64,000 nucleotides of DNA from Cherax quadricarinatus. Taxonomy: Eukaryota; Arthropoda; Malacostraca; Decapoda; Parastacidae. The stretch covers positions 47,891,928 through 47,955,927 of the forward strand of contig NC_091292.1 in assembly GCF_038502225.1 (NCBI RefSeq), read 5' to 3'. Below are positions 1-17,400 of the stretch, in pieces. Made by a program: the position numbers and the translations under genes. The first letter of the stretch is position 1; each line of letters opens with the position of its first letter. A model generated the notes under the pieces. That model did not search any database. It was not told the DNA's origin and saw nothing but the letters and a program-made list of their open reading frames with translations.

Positions 1-3000
1 ATAGTGATAACTGAATGAGCACAGTTCCCTAGTTATCACTGAGTGAGCGCAGTTCCCTAGTGATCTCTGAGTGAGCACAGTTCCCCAGTGATCAGTGAGT
101 AAGCACAATTCTCCAGAGATCTCTTAGAGAGCACAGTTCCCTTGTGATCATTGAGTGACCACAGTTCTCCAGTGATACCTGAGTGATCACAGTTTCGAAG
201 TTATCACTGTATTGAGCACAGTTCCCCAGTGATCAATGAGTGAGCACAGTTTCTTAATGATCTCTGAGTAAGCATATTTCCCTAGTCATCAGTGAGTGAG
301 CACAGTTGCCCACTGATCACTGAGTGAGCACAGTTCCACTGTGATCACTGAATAAACACAGTTCCATAGTGATCACTGAGTAAGCACATTTCCCTAGTGA
401 TCACTGAGAAAGAAGTTCCCTAGATACCACTCAGTGAGCACAGTTCCATAGTGGTCACTGAGAGAGCACAGTACTCTAGTGATCACTGAGTGATCACAGT
501 TCCCTCGTGATCACTGTATTGAGCGAAGTTCCCCAGTGATCACTGAGTGAGCACAGTTCCTTTATGATTACTGAGTAAGCACAGTTCCCCAATTTTCACT
601 GATTGAGCACAGATACCAAGTGATCACTGAGTAAGCACATTTCCTTAGTGATCACTGACTAAGCACAGTTCACTATTGATCACTGAGTTAGCACAGTTCC
701 CCAGTGATCATTGAGTGAACACAGTTCCCTAGTGATCACAGAGTGAGCACAGTTCCATACTGATCACTGATTTAGCACAGTTTCTTAGTGATCATTGAGT
801 GAGCACAGTTCCCTCGTGATCAGTTAGTGACGACACTGCCCAAGTGATCACTGAGCAAGCACAGTGCATCAGTGATCACTGAGTTAACACAGTTCCCTAG
901 TGATCACTGAGTGAGCACAGTTCTCAAGTGATCACTGAGTTAACACAGTTCCCTAGTGATCACTGAGTGAGCAGAGTTCCCTGGTGATCGCTGAGTGAGC
1001 ACAGTGCCCCACTGATTACTGAGTTAGCACAGTTCCCAAGTGATCAATGAGTGAACACAGTACCCCAGTGATCACTGAGTGAGCACAGTTCCCCAGTTAT
1101 CACTGAGTGAGCACAGTTCCCTAATGATCACCGAGTGAGCACAGTTCCCTAGAGATCACTGAATGAGTACAGTTCCCCAGTGATCACTGAGTGAGCACAG
1201 TTCCATAGTGATCACTGAGAAAGCACTGTTTCCTAGTGATCTCTGAGTGAGCACAGTTCCATAGTGATCACTGATTGAGCACAGTACCCTAGTGATCACT
1301 TAGTGATCACAGTTCCGTAGTTATCACTGTATTGAGCACAGTTCCCCACTGATCACTGAGTGAGCACAGTTCCACTGTGATCACTGATTAAGCACATTTC
1401 CCTAGTGATCACTGAGAAAGAACAGTTCCCTAGATATCACTCAGTGAGCACATTTCCATAGTGATCACTGAGAGAGCACAATACTCTAGTGATCACTGAG
1501 TGATCACAGTTCACTAGTGATCATTGTATTGAGCTCAGCTCCCCAGTGATCACTGAGTGAGCACAGTTCCTTTATGATAACTGAGTTAGCAGAGTTACCC
1601 AATTTTCGCTGAGTGAGCATAGATACTCAGTGATCGCTGAGTAAGCACATTTCCCTAGTGATTACTGACTAAGCACAGTTCACTATTGATCACTGAGTGA
1701 GCAGTTTCCAAGTGATCACTGAGTTAGCACAGTTCCCAGTGATCATTGAGTGAACACAGTTCCATAGTGATCACAGAGTGAGCACAGTTCCACACTGATT
1801 ACTGAGTTAGCACAGTTCCCCAGTGATCACTGAGTGAAGACAGTTCCCTAGTGATCACAGAGTGAGCACAGTTCCACTCTGATCACTCAGTGAGCACAGT
1901 TCCCTCATGATCACTTAGTGACCTCATTGCCCAAGTGATCACTGAGTTAACACAGTTCTCTAGTGATCACTGAGTGAGCACAGTTCTCCAGTGATCACTG
2001 AGTGAGCACAGCTCTCTAGTGATCACTGAGTGAGCACTGTTCCCTAGTGATCACTAAGTGAGCACTGTTCCCCAGTGATCACTCAGTGAGCACAGTTTCC
2101 TAGTGATAATTAAGTTAGCACAATTCTCCAGAGATCACTGAGTAAACACAGTTCTCCAGTGATTACTGAGTGAGCACAGTTCCCAAGTATTCACTGAGTG
2201 AGCACAGATCTCCAGAGATCACTGGGTGAGAACAGTTCCCTAGTGATCACTGTGTGAGCATAGTTCCCTAGTGTTCATTGACAGAGCACAGTTCCATATT
2301 GATAACTGAGTGAGCACAGTTCCTTAGCGATCACTGAGTGAGCGCAGTTCCCCAGTGATCTCTGAGTGAGCACAGTTCCCCAGTAATCAGTGAGTAAGCA
2401 CAGTTCTCCAGAGATCACTGAGACAGCACAGTTCCCCAGTGATCTCTGAGTGAGCATAGTTCCCCACTGATCACTGAGTGAGCACAGTTCCNNNNNNNNN
2501 NNNNNNNNNNNNNNNNNNNNNNNNNNNNNNNNNNNNNNNNNNNNNNNNNNNNNNNNNNNNNNNNNNNNNNNNNNNNNNNNNNNNNNNNNNNCCCCAGTGA
2601 TCACTGAGTGAGCACACAGTTCACCCAGTGATCACTGAGTGAGCACAGTTCCCCAGTGATCACTGAGTGAGCACAGTTCCCCAGTGATCACTGAGTGAGC
2701 ACAGTTCCCCAGTGATCACTGAGTGAGCACAGTTCCCCAGTGATCACTGAGTGAGCACAGTTCCCCAGTGATCACTGAGTGAGCACAGTTCCCCAGTGAT
2801 CACTGAGTGTGCACAGTTCCCAGTGATCACTGAGTGAGCACAGTTCCCCAGTGATCACTGAGTGAGCACAGTTCCCCAGTGATCACTGAGTGAGCACATT
2901 TCCCGAGTGATCACTGAGTGAGCACAGTTCCCAGTGATCACTGAGTGAGCACACAGTGATCACTGAGTGAGCCAGTTTCCCAGTGATCACTGAGTGAACA

Positions 3001-6000
3001 CAGTTCTCAAGTGATCACTGAGTGAGCACAGGTCTCCATTGATCACTGAGTGAGCACAGTTCCCTTGTGATCACTGTGTGAGCACGGTTCCCTAGTGATC
3101 ACTGAGTGAGCACAATTCCCAACTGATCACTGAGTGAGCACAGTTCATTAGTGAACAATGAGTGAGCAGAGTTCCCTAGTGATCACTCAGTGAGCACAGT
3201 TCCGTAGTGATCACTGAGTGAGCACAGTTCCCCTGTGATCACTGAGTAAGCACAGTTCCCTAGTGATCACTGAGTAAGCACAGTTCCCTATTGATAAATT
3301 AATGAGCACAGTTCCACAGTGTTCACTGAGTGAGCATAGTTCCCTTGCGATCACTGAGTGAGCACAGTTCCCCAGTGATCACTGAGTGAGCACAGTTCCC
3401 CAGTGATCACTGAGTGAGCACAGTTCCCCAGTGATCACTGAGTGAGCACAGTTCCCCAGTGATCACTGAGTGAGCAAAGTTCCCCAGTGATCACACAGTT
3501 CCCCTAGTGATCACTGAGTGAGCACAGTTCCCCAGTGATCACTGAGTGAGCACAGTTCCCCAGTGATCACTGAGTGAGCACAGTTCCCCAGTGATCACTG
3601 AGTGAGCACAGTTCCTCAATGATCATTGAGTGAGCGCAGTTCCCCAGTGATCACTGAGTGAACACAGTTCCACCGTGAAAACTCATTGAGCAGTTCCCTA
3701 GTGATCACTGAGTGAGCACAGTTCCCCAGTGATCACTGAGTGAGCACAGTTCCCTAGTGATCACTGAGTGAGCACAGTTCCCCAGTGATCACTGAGTGAG
3801 CACAGTTCCCCAGTGATCACTGAGTGAGCACAGTTCCCCAGTGATCACTGAGTGAGCACAGTTCCCCAGTGATCACTGAGTGAGCACAGTTCCCCAGTGA
3901 TCACTGAGTGAGCACAGTTCCCCAGTGATCACTGAGTGAGCACAGTTCCCCAGTGATCACTGAGTGAGCACAGTTCCCCAGTGATCACTGAGTGAGCACA
4001 GTTCCCCAGTGATCACTGAGTGAGCACAGTTCCCAGTGATCACTGAGTGAGCACAGTTCCCCAGTGATCACTGAGTGAGCACAGTTCCCCAGTGATCACT
4101 GAGTGAGCACAGTTCCCCAGTGATCACTGAGTGAGCACAGTTCCCTAGTGATCACTGAGTGAGCACAGTTTCCAGTGATCACTGAGTGAGCACAGTGATC
4201 ACTGAGTGAGCACAGTTCCCCAGTGATCACTGAGTGAGCACAGTTCCCCAGTGATCACTGAGTGAGCACAGTTCCCCAGTGATCACTGAGTGAGCACAGT
4301 TCCCCAGTGATCACTGAGTGAGCACAGTTCCCCAGTGATCACTGAGTGAGCACAGTTCCCCAGTGATCACTGAGTGAGCACAGCAGTGATCACTGAGTGA
4401 GCACAGTTCCCCAGTGATCACTGAGTGAGCACACAGTTCCCCAGTGATCACTGAGTGAGCACAGTTCCCCAGTGATCACTGAGTGAGCACAGTTCCCCAG
4501 TGATCAATGAGAAAGCACAGTTCCCCAGTGATCACTGAGTGAGCACAGTTCCCCAGTGATCACTGAGTGAGCACAGTTCCCCAGTGATCACTGAGTGAGC
4601 ACAGTTCCCCAGTGATCACTGAGCGAGCACAGTTCCCCAGTGATCACTGAGTGAGCACAGTGATCACTGAGTGAGCACAGTTTCCCTGAGTGATCACTGA
4701 GTGAGCACAGTTTCACCTATAGTGATCACTGAGTGAGAGTGATCACAGAGCACAGTTCCCCAGTGATCACTGAGTGAGCACAGTTCCCCAGTGATCACTG
4801 AGTGAGCACAGTTCCCAGTGATCACTGAGTGAGCACAGCAGTGATCACTGAGTGAGCACAGTTCCCTAGTGATCACTGAGTGAGCACAGTTCCCCAGTGA
4901 TCACTGAGTGAGCACAGTTCACCACAGTGATCACTGAGTGAGCACAGTTCCCCTGAGTGATCACTGAGTGAGCACAGTTCCCCAGTGATCACTGAGTGAG
5001 CACAGTTCCCAGTGATCACTGAGTGAGCACAGTTCCCAGTGATCACTGAGTGAGCACAGTTCCCCAGTGATCACTGAGTGAGCACAGTTCCCCCCAGTGA
5101 TCACTGAGTGAGCACAGTTCCCCAGTGATCACTGAGTGAGCACAGTTCCCCAGTGAGTGAGCACACCCAGAGATCACTGAGCACAGTTCCCAGTGATCAC
5201 TGAGTGAGCACAGTTCCCCAGTGATCACTGAGTGAGCACAGTTCCCCAGTGATCACTGAGTGAGCACACAGTTCAGTTCCCCAGTGATCACTGAGTGAGC
5301 ACAGTTCCCAGTGATCACTGAGTGAGCACAGTTCCTAGTGATCACTGAGTGAGCACAGTTCCCCAGTGATCACTGAGTGAGCACAGTTCCCCAGTGATCA
5401 CTGAGTGAGCACAGTTCCCCAGTGATCACTGAGTGAGCACAGTTCCCCAGTGATCACTGAGTGAGCACAGTTCCCCAGTGATCACTGAGTGAGCACAGTT
5501 CCCCAGTGATCACTGAGTGAGCACAGTTCCCCAGTGATCACTGAGTGAGCACAGTTCCCCAGTGATCACTGAGTGAGCACAGTTCCCCAGTGATCACTGA
5601 GTGAGCACAGTTCCCCAGTGATCACTGAGTGAGCACAGTTCCCCAGTGATCACTGAGTGAGCACAGTTCCCCAGTGATCACTGAGTGAGCACAGTTCCCT
5701 AGTGATCACTGAGTGAGCACAGTTCCCCAGTGATCACTGAGTGAGCACAGTTCCCCAGTGATCACTGAGTGAGCACAGTTCCCTAGTGATCACTGAGTGA
5801 GCACAGTTCCCCAGTGATCACTGAGTGAGCACAGTTCCCCAGTGTTCACTGAGGGAGCACAGTTCCCTTTTGATCACTGAGTGAGCACAGTGCAACAGTC
5901 GTCACTGATTGAGCACAGTTCCCCAGAGTTCACTGAGGGAGCACAGTTCCCTAATGATCATTGAGGGAGCACAGTTCTCCAATTTTCATTGAATGAGCAC

Positions 6001-9000
6001 AGTTCTCCAGCGATCACTGAGTGAGCACAGTTTCCTAGAGATCACTGAGTATGAACAGTTCTCAAGTGATCTGTGAGTGAGCACAGTTCTCCCGTAATCA
6101 ATGAGTGAGCACAGTTACCTAGTGATCACTGAGTGAGCACAGTTCCCAAGTGATCACTGAGTGAGCAGAGTTCCCATGTGATCACTGAGTGAGCACAGTT
6201 ACCTAGTGATCACTGAGTGAGCACAGTTCCCAAGTGATCACTGAGTGAGCAGAGTTCCCATGTGATCACTGAGTGAGCACAGTTCCTTAGTGATCACTGT
6301 GTAAGTCCAGTTCCCTAGTGATCACTGAGTGAGCACAGTTCCCCAGTGATCACTGAGTGAGCACAGTGTTGAGCACAGTTCCCCAGTGATCACTGAGTGA
6401 GCACAGTTTCCCCAGTGTGATCACTGAGTGAGCACAGTTCCCCAGTGATCACTGAGTGAGCACAGTTCCCCAGTGATCACTGAGTGAGCACAGTTCCCCA
6501 GTGATCACTGAGTGAGCACCGTTCCCCAGTGATCACTGAGTGAGCACAGTTCCCCCGTGATCACTGAGTGAGCACAGTTCCCCAGTGATCACTGAGTGAG
6601 CACAGTTCCCCAGTGATCACTGAGTGAGCACAGTTCCCCAGTGATCACTGAGTGAGCACAGTTCCCCAGTGATCACTGAGTGAGCAGAGTTCCCTAGTGA
6701 TCACTGAGTGAGCACAGTTCCCCAGTGATAACTGGGTGAGCACAGTTCCCCATTGATCACTGAGTGACCACAGTTCTCTAGTGATCACTGAGTGAGCACC
6801 CCAGTTCACTGAGTGAGCACAGTGATCACTGAGTGAGCACAGTTCCCCAGTGATCACTGAGTGAGCACAGTTCCCCAGTGATCACTGAGTGAGCACAGTT
6901 CCCCAGTAATCACTGAGTGAGCACAGTTCCCCGGTGATTATTGAGTTAGCACAGTTTCCCAGAAATCACTGAGTGAGTACAGTTCCCCAGTGATCACTGA
7001 GTTAGCACAGTTCCCCAATGACCATTTAGTGAGCAAATTTGCCTAGTGATCACTGAGTGAGCACAGTTCCCTAGTGATCACTGAGTGAGCACAGTTCCTC
7101 AGTGATCATTGAGTGAGCACAGTTCCCCAGTGATCACTGAGTGAACACAGTTCCACCGTGAAAACTCAGTGAGCAGTTCCCTAGTGATCACTGAGTGAGC
7201 ACAGTTCCCCAGTTATCACTGAGTGAGCACAGTTCCCTAGTGATTACTGAACACAGTTCCTTAATGATCACTGAGTGAGCACCAGTGATCACTGAGTGAG
7301 CACAGTGAGCACCCCAGTGATCACTGAGTGAGCACAGTTCCCCAGTGATCACTGAGTGAGCACAGTTCCCCAGTGATCACTGAGTGAGCACAGTTCCCCA
7401 GCGATCACTGAGTGAGCACAGTTCCCCAGTGATCACTGAGTGAGCACAGTTCCCCAGTGATCACTGAGTGAGCACAGTTCCCCAGTGATCACTGAGTGAG
7501 AACAGTTACCCAGTGATCACTGAGTGAGCACACTTGCTTAGTAATCACTGAGTGAGCACAGTTCTATAGTGATCACTGAGTGAGCACAGTTCCCCAGTGA
7601 TCACTGAGTGAGCACAGTTCCCCAGTGATCACTGAGTGAGCACAGTTCCCCAGTGATCACTGAGTGAGCACAGTTCCCCAGTGATCACTGAGTGAGCACA
7701 GTTCCCCAGTGATCACTGAGTGAGCACAGTTCCCTAGTGATCACTGAGTGAGCACAGTTCCCCAGTGATCACTGAGTGAGCACAGTTCCCCAGTGATCAC
7801 TGAGTGAGCACAGTTCCCCAGTGATCACTGAGTGAGCACAGTTCCCTAGTGATCACTGAGTGAGCACAGTTCCCAAGTGATCACTGAGTGAGCACAGTTC
7901 CCATGTGATCACTGAGTGAGCACAGTTCCTTAGTGATCACTGTGTAAGCACAGTTCCCTAGTGATCACTGAGTGAGCATCGTTCCATTATGATCACTCAG
8001 TGAGCACAGTTTCTTAGTGATCATTGAGTGAGCACAGGTCCCCAGTTATCAATGAGTGAGCACAGTATCCCAGTGATCACTGAGTGAGCACAGTTTCCTA
8101 GTCATCCCCGAGTGAGCACAATTCCCTAGTGATCACTGAGTGAGTACAGTTTTCTTGTGATCACTGAGTGAGCACAGTTCCCTTGTGATCACTGAGTGAG
8201 CATAGTTCCATTATGATCACTCAGTGAGCACAGTTTCTTAGTGATCATTGAGTGAGCACAGGTCCCCAGTTATCAATGAGTGAGCACAGTATCCCAGTGA
8301 TCACTGAGTGAGCACAGTTCCCTTGTGATCACTGAGTGAGCACAGTTTCCCAGTGATTCCTGAGTGACCCCAGTTCTCTAGAGATCACTGAGTGATCACA
8401 TTTCCCTAGTGATCACTGAGTGAGCACAGTTCCTTAGTGATCACTGAGTGAGCACAGTTCCCTAGTGATCACTGAGTGAGCACAGTTCCCCAGTGATCAC
8501 ATAGTGAGCACAGTTCCCTAGTGATCACTGAGTGAGCATAGTTCCCCAGTGATCACTGAGTGAGCACAGTTCTCCAGTGATCACAGAAAGAGCACAGTTC
8601 CCTAGTGATCACTGAGTGAGCACAGTTCCCCAGTGATCACTGAGTGAGCACAGTTCCCCAGTGATCACTGAGTGAGCACAGTTCCCCAGTGATCACTGAG
8701 TGAGCACAGTTCCCCAGTGATCATTGAGTGAGCACAGGTCCCCAGTTATCAATGAGTGAGCACAGTATCCCAGTGATCACTGAGTGAGCACAGTTTCCTA
8801 GTGATCACCGAGCGAGCACAGTTCCCTTGTGATCACTGACTGAGAACAGTTCCCTAGTGATCCCTGAGTGAGCACAGTTCCCTAGTGATCACTGAGTGAG
8901 CACAGTTCCCTAGTCATCCCTCAATGAACACAGTTCTTCAGTGACCACTGAGTGAGCACAGGTCTCCAGTGATCCCTGAGCGAGGAAAGTGCCCGAAAGA

Positions 9001-9403
9001 TCAATGAGTGAGCACAGTTCCACCGTGATCACTGAGAGAGCAGAGTGCCCCAGTGATCACTGAGCGATCGCAGTTCTCTAGTGATCACTTAGTGAGCACA
9101 GTGGCACAGTGATCACTGAGTGAGCACATTTCCCTTTTGATCACTGAGTGAGCACAGTTCCCTTGTGATCACTGAGTGAGCACAGTTCTCCAGTGATCAC
9201 TGAGTGAGCACAGTTCCCTAGTGATCACTGAGTGAGAACAGTTCCCTAGTGACCCCTGAGTGAGAACAGTTCCCTAGTGACCCCTGAGTGAGCACAGTTC
9301 CCTAGTAATCACTGAGTGAGCACAGTTCCCCAGTGATCATTGAGTGAGCACAGTTCCCCAGTAATCACTGAGTGAGCACAGTTCCCCAGTGATCATTGAG
9401 TGA

Positions 9404-9404
<1 letters not shown>
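1..9404. repeat. 28-bp satellite array (about 335 units)
   Basis: Tandem array with a 28-bp unit that reads as three blocks: AGTGATCACTG, then AGTGAGCACAG, then TTCCCC. The first two blocks are related 11-mers (8 of 11 positions match), so the unit appears to contain an older internal duplication. The first block holds a perfect palindrome centred on TGATCA, giving one GATC site per unit. Units at about 2592-5870 and 6310-7970 are nearly identical. Units at 1-2490, 5870-6300 and 8000-9404 are diverged, with partial units and local segment duplications. No gene is present: the open frames inside are by-products of a stop-poor repeat. Function is unknown; pericentromeric or subtelomeric satellite is possible. 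Confidence 0.97.
2492..2591. other. Assembly gap of 100 N
   Basis: A run of exactly 100 N inside the satellite. A round 100 is a common placeholder for a gap of unknown size, so the true array length cannot be read from this window. Confidence 0.98.
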
Positions 9405-10974
<1,570 letters not shown>

Positions 10975-11345
10975 AAGGGGACTGTCCCCTACCATGTTGG
11001 GTGACCCAAAATAAAAGGAAATATTTTAGCCATTATTCATTCAATTACTTTCTTGTCAGAAGTGTGCTTATTTTCATAGTTAAAATGTTACACTGAAGGA
11101 CAATATCTTAACCCAACCCTTCAACTTCATACACTGTATTACTGCATTTTCCAACACCTGCTAACTGGTTTCCCTAAATCCTTTCATACATTTTACCTTG
11201 CCCACGCTCCATCAGCACGTTATGTCATAAGAAATCACGTGTCTCCACTCTGTTCTAATGCTCTCAGGCAAAACTGTTGGATGTGTAACCTCTAATGCTC
11301 AAAATACATCTTATACCTCATAACTCAAACCCTTCCTGTTAAAAA
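10975..11345 (-). mobile_element. Decayed RTE-like 3' end
   Basis: Diverged match, in the same order, to the 3' UTR and coding end of the RTE-like element at 22061-22450. It includes the GGGTGACCC-type motif near 10999 and the 'ggtttccctaaatcctttcat' landmark near 11167. It is a short dead fragment just upstream of the host exon. Confidence 0.6.
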
Positions 11346-11492
11346 AGACGATGAACATACATATACACTAACAAGTTTAGATAAAGGAATCAAGTGACTC
11401 TTATCATACAAAGACTGCACAGTCCAAGTGCCAATACGACTTCTACACAATATTCTGCTTAATGTGTATTTATAATGTACTTCTCTTTACAG

Positions 11493-11554
11493 GTAACATC
11501 ATACGAAGATATTCTTTCTACTCCGACTACGTTGATGCTCTGCAGATGTTTGAT
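11493..11554 (+). CDS. Alpha-2-macroglobulin/TEP-like protein, internal exon 1 (partial gene)
   Basis: A 62-bp exon between a pyrimidine-rich acceptor (ttctctttacag, ending 11492) and a strong donor (gtaagt, from 11555). The first two bases complete a codon. The rest reads NIIRRYSFYSDYVDALQMFD and ends on a codon boundary. Joined to the exon at 32567, the peptide continues as NSGLYVFTDLTVETRPC. That resembles the macroglobulin-domain segment just before the bait region of alpha-2-macroglobulins (a 'GL.xFT...C' pattern after an acidic-aromatic helix). Alpha-2-macroglobulins are secreted broad-range protease inhibitors of haemolymph and act in innate immunity. The assignment rests on about 40 residues; exact splice signals and matching phase support a real exon more firmly than the family name. 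Confidence 0.6.
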
Positions 11555-11810
11555 GTAAGTATTTTATGGAAATTTGATGTTGATCAACATTGATGTACAT
11601 GTGTTTGTAACCTGGGTATTCTTTAAGTTTCTGAATATTTATGCACACAAGCACAAGTTCTTGCATATATACTTGCCTTTGTTTACTGGCGTGACGTATA
11701 GCTTCTAGGCTCCGTCTGTATAATATTAGTCGTCAGGATTTATGAAACCAATGAGTTTAGTAATAATTACGTTTTAAAATTGCCTCATTGTTTCCAAAAA
11801 TAATGATCGT

Positions 11811-14289
<2,479 letters not shown>

Positions 14290-14327
<38 letters not shown>
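14290..14327. repeat. (GT)n microsatellite at alpha LINE 3' end
   Basis: About 19 GT dinucleotides directly at the 3' terminus of the minus-strand alpha LINE. Read in the element's sense this is (AC)n following its tail. Confidence 0.97.
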
Positions 14328-14330
<3 letters not shown>

Positions 14331-14404
14331 CACCTAATTGTACTCACCTAATTGTGGTTGCAGGGGTCGAGACTCAGCTCCTGGCCCCGCCTCTTCACTG
14401 ATCG

Positions 14405-17400
14405 CTACTGGATCCTCTCTCTCTCTGCTTCCTGAGCTTTGTCATACCTCTTCTTAAAACTATGTATGGTTCCTGCCTCCACTACTTCACTTGCTAGGCT
14501 ATTCCACTTGCTGACAACTCTATGACTGAAGAAATACTTCCTAACGTCCCTGTGACTCGTCTGAGTCTTCAGCTTCCAGTTGTGACCCCTTGTCCCTGTG
14601 TCCCCTCTCTGGAACATCCTATCTCTGTCCACCTTGTCTATTCCCCGCAGTATCTTGTATGTCGTTATCATGTCTCCCCTGACCCTTCTGTCCTCCAGTG
14701 TCGTCAGTCCGATTTCCCTTAACCTTTCCTCGTACGACATTCCCTTGAGCTCTGGGACTAGCCTTGTTGCAAACCTTTGTACTTTCTCTAACTTCTTGAC
14801 GTGCTTGACCAGGTGTGGGTTCCAGACTGGTGCTGCATACTCCAGTATGGGCCTAACATACACAGTGTACAGTGTCTTGAACGATTCCTTATTAAGGTAT
14901 CGGAACGCTATTCTCAGGTTTGCCAGGCGCCCGTATGCTGCAGCGGTTATTTGGTTGATGTGTGCCTCCGGTGATGTGCTCGGTGTTATGGTCACCCCAA
15001 GGTCTTTCTCCCTGAGTGAGGTCTGTAGTCTTTGTCCACCTAGCCTATACTCTGTCTGCGGTCTTCTTTGCCCCTCCCCAATCTTCATGACTTTGCATTT
15101 GGCTGGATTGAATTCGAGAAGCCAGTTGCTGGACCACATGTCCAGCCTGTCCAGGTCTCTTTGCAGTCCTGCCTCATCCTCGTCCGATTTAATTCTTCTC
15201 ATCAACTTCACGTCATCTGCGAACAGGGACACTTCAGAGTCTATTCCTTCCATCATGTCGTTCACATATATCAAAAATAGCACTGGTCCTAGAACTGACC
15301 CCTGTGGGACCCCGCTCGTAACAGGCGCCCACTGTGATACCTCTTCACGTACCATGACTCGTTGCTGCCTCCCTGTCAGGTATTCCCTTATCCATTGCAG
15401 TGCCCTCCCTTTTACGTGCGCCTGATCCTCCAGCTTCTGCACTAATCTCTTGTGGGGAACTGTGTCAAAGGCCTTCCTGCAGTCTAGGAAAACGCAATCT
15501 ACCCACCCCTCTCTCTCGTGTCTTACTTCTGTTACCTTGTCATAAAACTCCAGGAGGTTTGTGATACAAGATTTGCCTTCCATGAACCCATGCTGGTTTT
15601 CATTTATAATCTTGTTCCTTTCCAGGTGTTCGACCACTCTCCTCCTGATAATCTTCTCCATGACTTTGCACACAATACATGTCAGAGACACAGGTCTGTA
15701 GTTTAGTGCCTCGTTTCTGTTTCCTTTCTTAAATATGGGGACTACATTAGCTGTCTTCCATTTCTCAGGTAGTTGCCCAGTTTCAAGGGATGTGTTGAAG
15801 ATTGTGGTTAGAGGCACGCACAGCATCTCTGCTCCTTCTCTAAGGACCCATGGGGAGATGTTGTCCGGTCCCATCGCCTTTGAGGTGTCAAGGTCACTTA
15901 AGAGCTTCTTCACCTCCTCCTCAGTTGTTCGTATGTCATCCAACACTTGTTGGTATATTCCCTCTTGATGTTCCCTTCTGTGCTGTCTTCCCACAGCCCT
16001 TCCTGTCTCTACTGTAAAAACTTCCTTAAATCTCCTGTTCAGCTCCTCACATACCTCCTGATCATTTCTTGTGAGTTCTCCACCTTCTGTCCTTAATCTG
16101 ATCACCTGGTCTTTGACTGTTGTCTTCCTCCTGATGTGGCTATACAACAGTTTCGGGTCAGTCTTGATTCTCGATGCTATGTCATTTTCATACTGTCGCT
16201 GGGCCTCCCTCCTTACCTGTGCGTACTCATTCCTGGCTCTGCGACTGATCTCCCTATTTTCGTGTGTTCTCTGCCTTCTGTACTTTTTCCATTCTCTATT
16301 GCACTTTGTTTTTGCCTCCTTACACCGTCGGGTAAACCAGGGGCTCGTTCTGGTCTTCCCGTTGTTACTGTTGCCCTTGGGAATAAACCTTTCCACTGCC
16401 TCCTTGCATTTTGTTGTTACATATTCCATCATTTCATTTACTGGCTTTCCTGCCAGTTCTCTGTCCCACTGGACCTCCCGCAGGAAGTTCTTCAACCCTA
16501 TGTAGTCCCCTCTTTTATAGTCAGGCTTTTCCCATTCAACTCCTGTTATTCTCTCCACTTGCAGCTCTACTATGTATTCAAAGCACAGAACCACGTGGTC
16601 GCTAGCTCCTAGGGGACTCTCATACTTGATGTCCTCAATATCTGAGCTGCCCAGGGTGAACACAAGGTCCAATCTTGCTGGTTCATCCTCCCCTCTCACT
16701 CTGGTAGTGTCCTTAACATGTTGGTGCATGAGGTTTTCCAGCACCACGTCCAACATCCTGGCTCTCCATGTTTCGGGACCCCCATGTGGCTCCAGGTTTT
16801 CCCAGTCAATCTCCCTGTGGTTGAAATCCCCCATAACCAGCAACTTTGCTCTGCTGGAGTGAGCTCTTCTTGCCACCTCAGCAAGTGTGTCCACCATTGC
16901 TCTGTTGCTCTCTTCATATTCCTCTCTTGGCCTCCTGCAGTTCTGTGGTGGATTATACATCACTGCAATGACCACTTTGTGTTCCCCAGACTGAAGTGTA
17001 CCTGCTATGTAGTCTCTTTCTCCCGTCTCATCTATTCCTTCCATTTTCTCGAATTTCCATCTGTTTTTTACGAGCAGAGCAACCCCACCTCCCCCCCTGC
17101 CCCTTCTATCTTTCCTCATGATCTGGTATCCTGGTGGGAAGATTGCATCTGTTATTGTCTCCATGAGTTTTGTTTCTGTAACTGCTATGATGTCTGGGGA
17201 CTTCTCATTGATTCTTTCTTGCCATTCCTCATGTTTATTCGTTAATCCATCTGCATTTGTGTACCAAACCTTCAACTTCTGTTCTAATACTGTAACTGTG
17301 GTGCGGGGGGTGGAAACAGAGGGATCGGTGTGTGATGGTTGGTTTGGATTGTTCAGTTGCCTTGGGGGTGTCGTGGCTGGAGTCCTTCTGCAGGTGTTTC

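Noticed and set aside
2275..6857. Open frames of 60-109 codons in the 28-bp array (one spanning the N gap)
   Set aside because: Products of a stop-poor tandem repeat; no start context or domain.
14598..15425. 275-codon plus-strand frame antisense to alpha ORF2 (also 42050-42877)
   Set aside because: Shadow of the RT coding strand; it recurs only because the LINE copies are near-identical.
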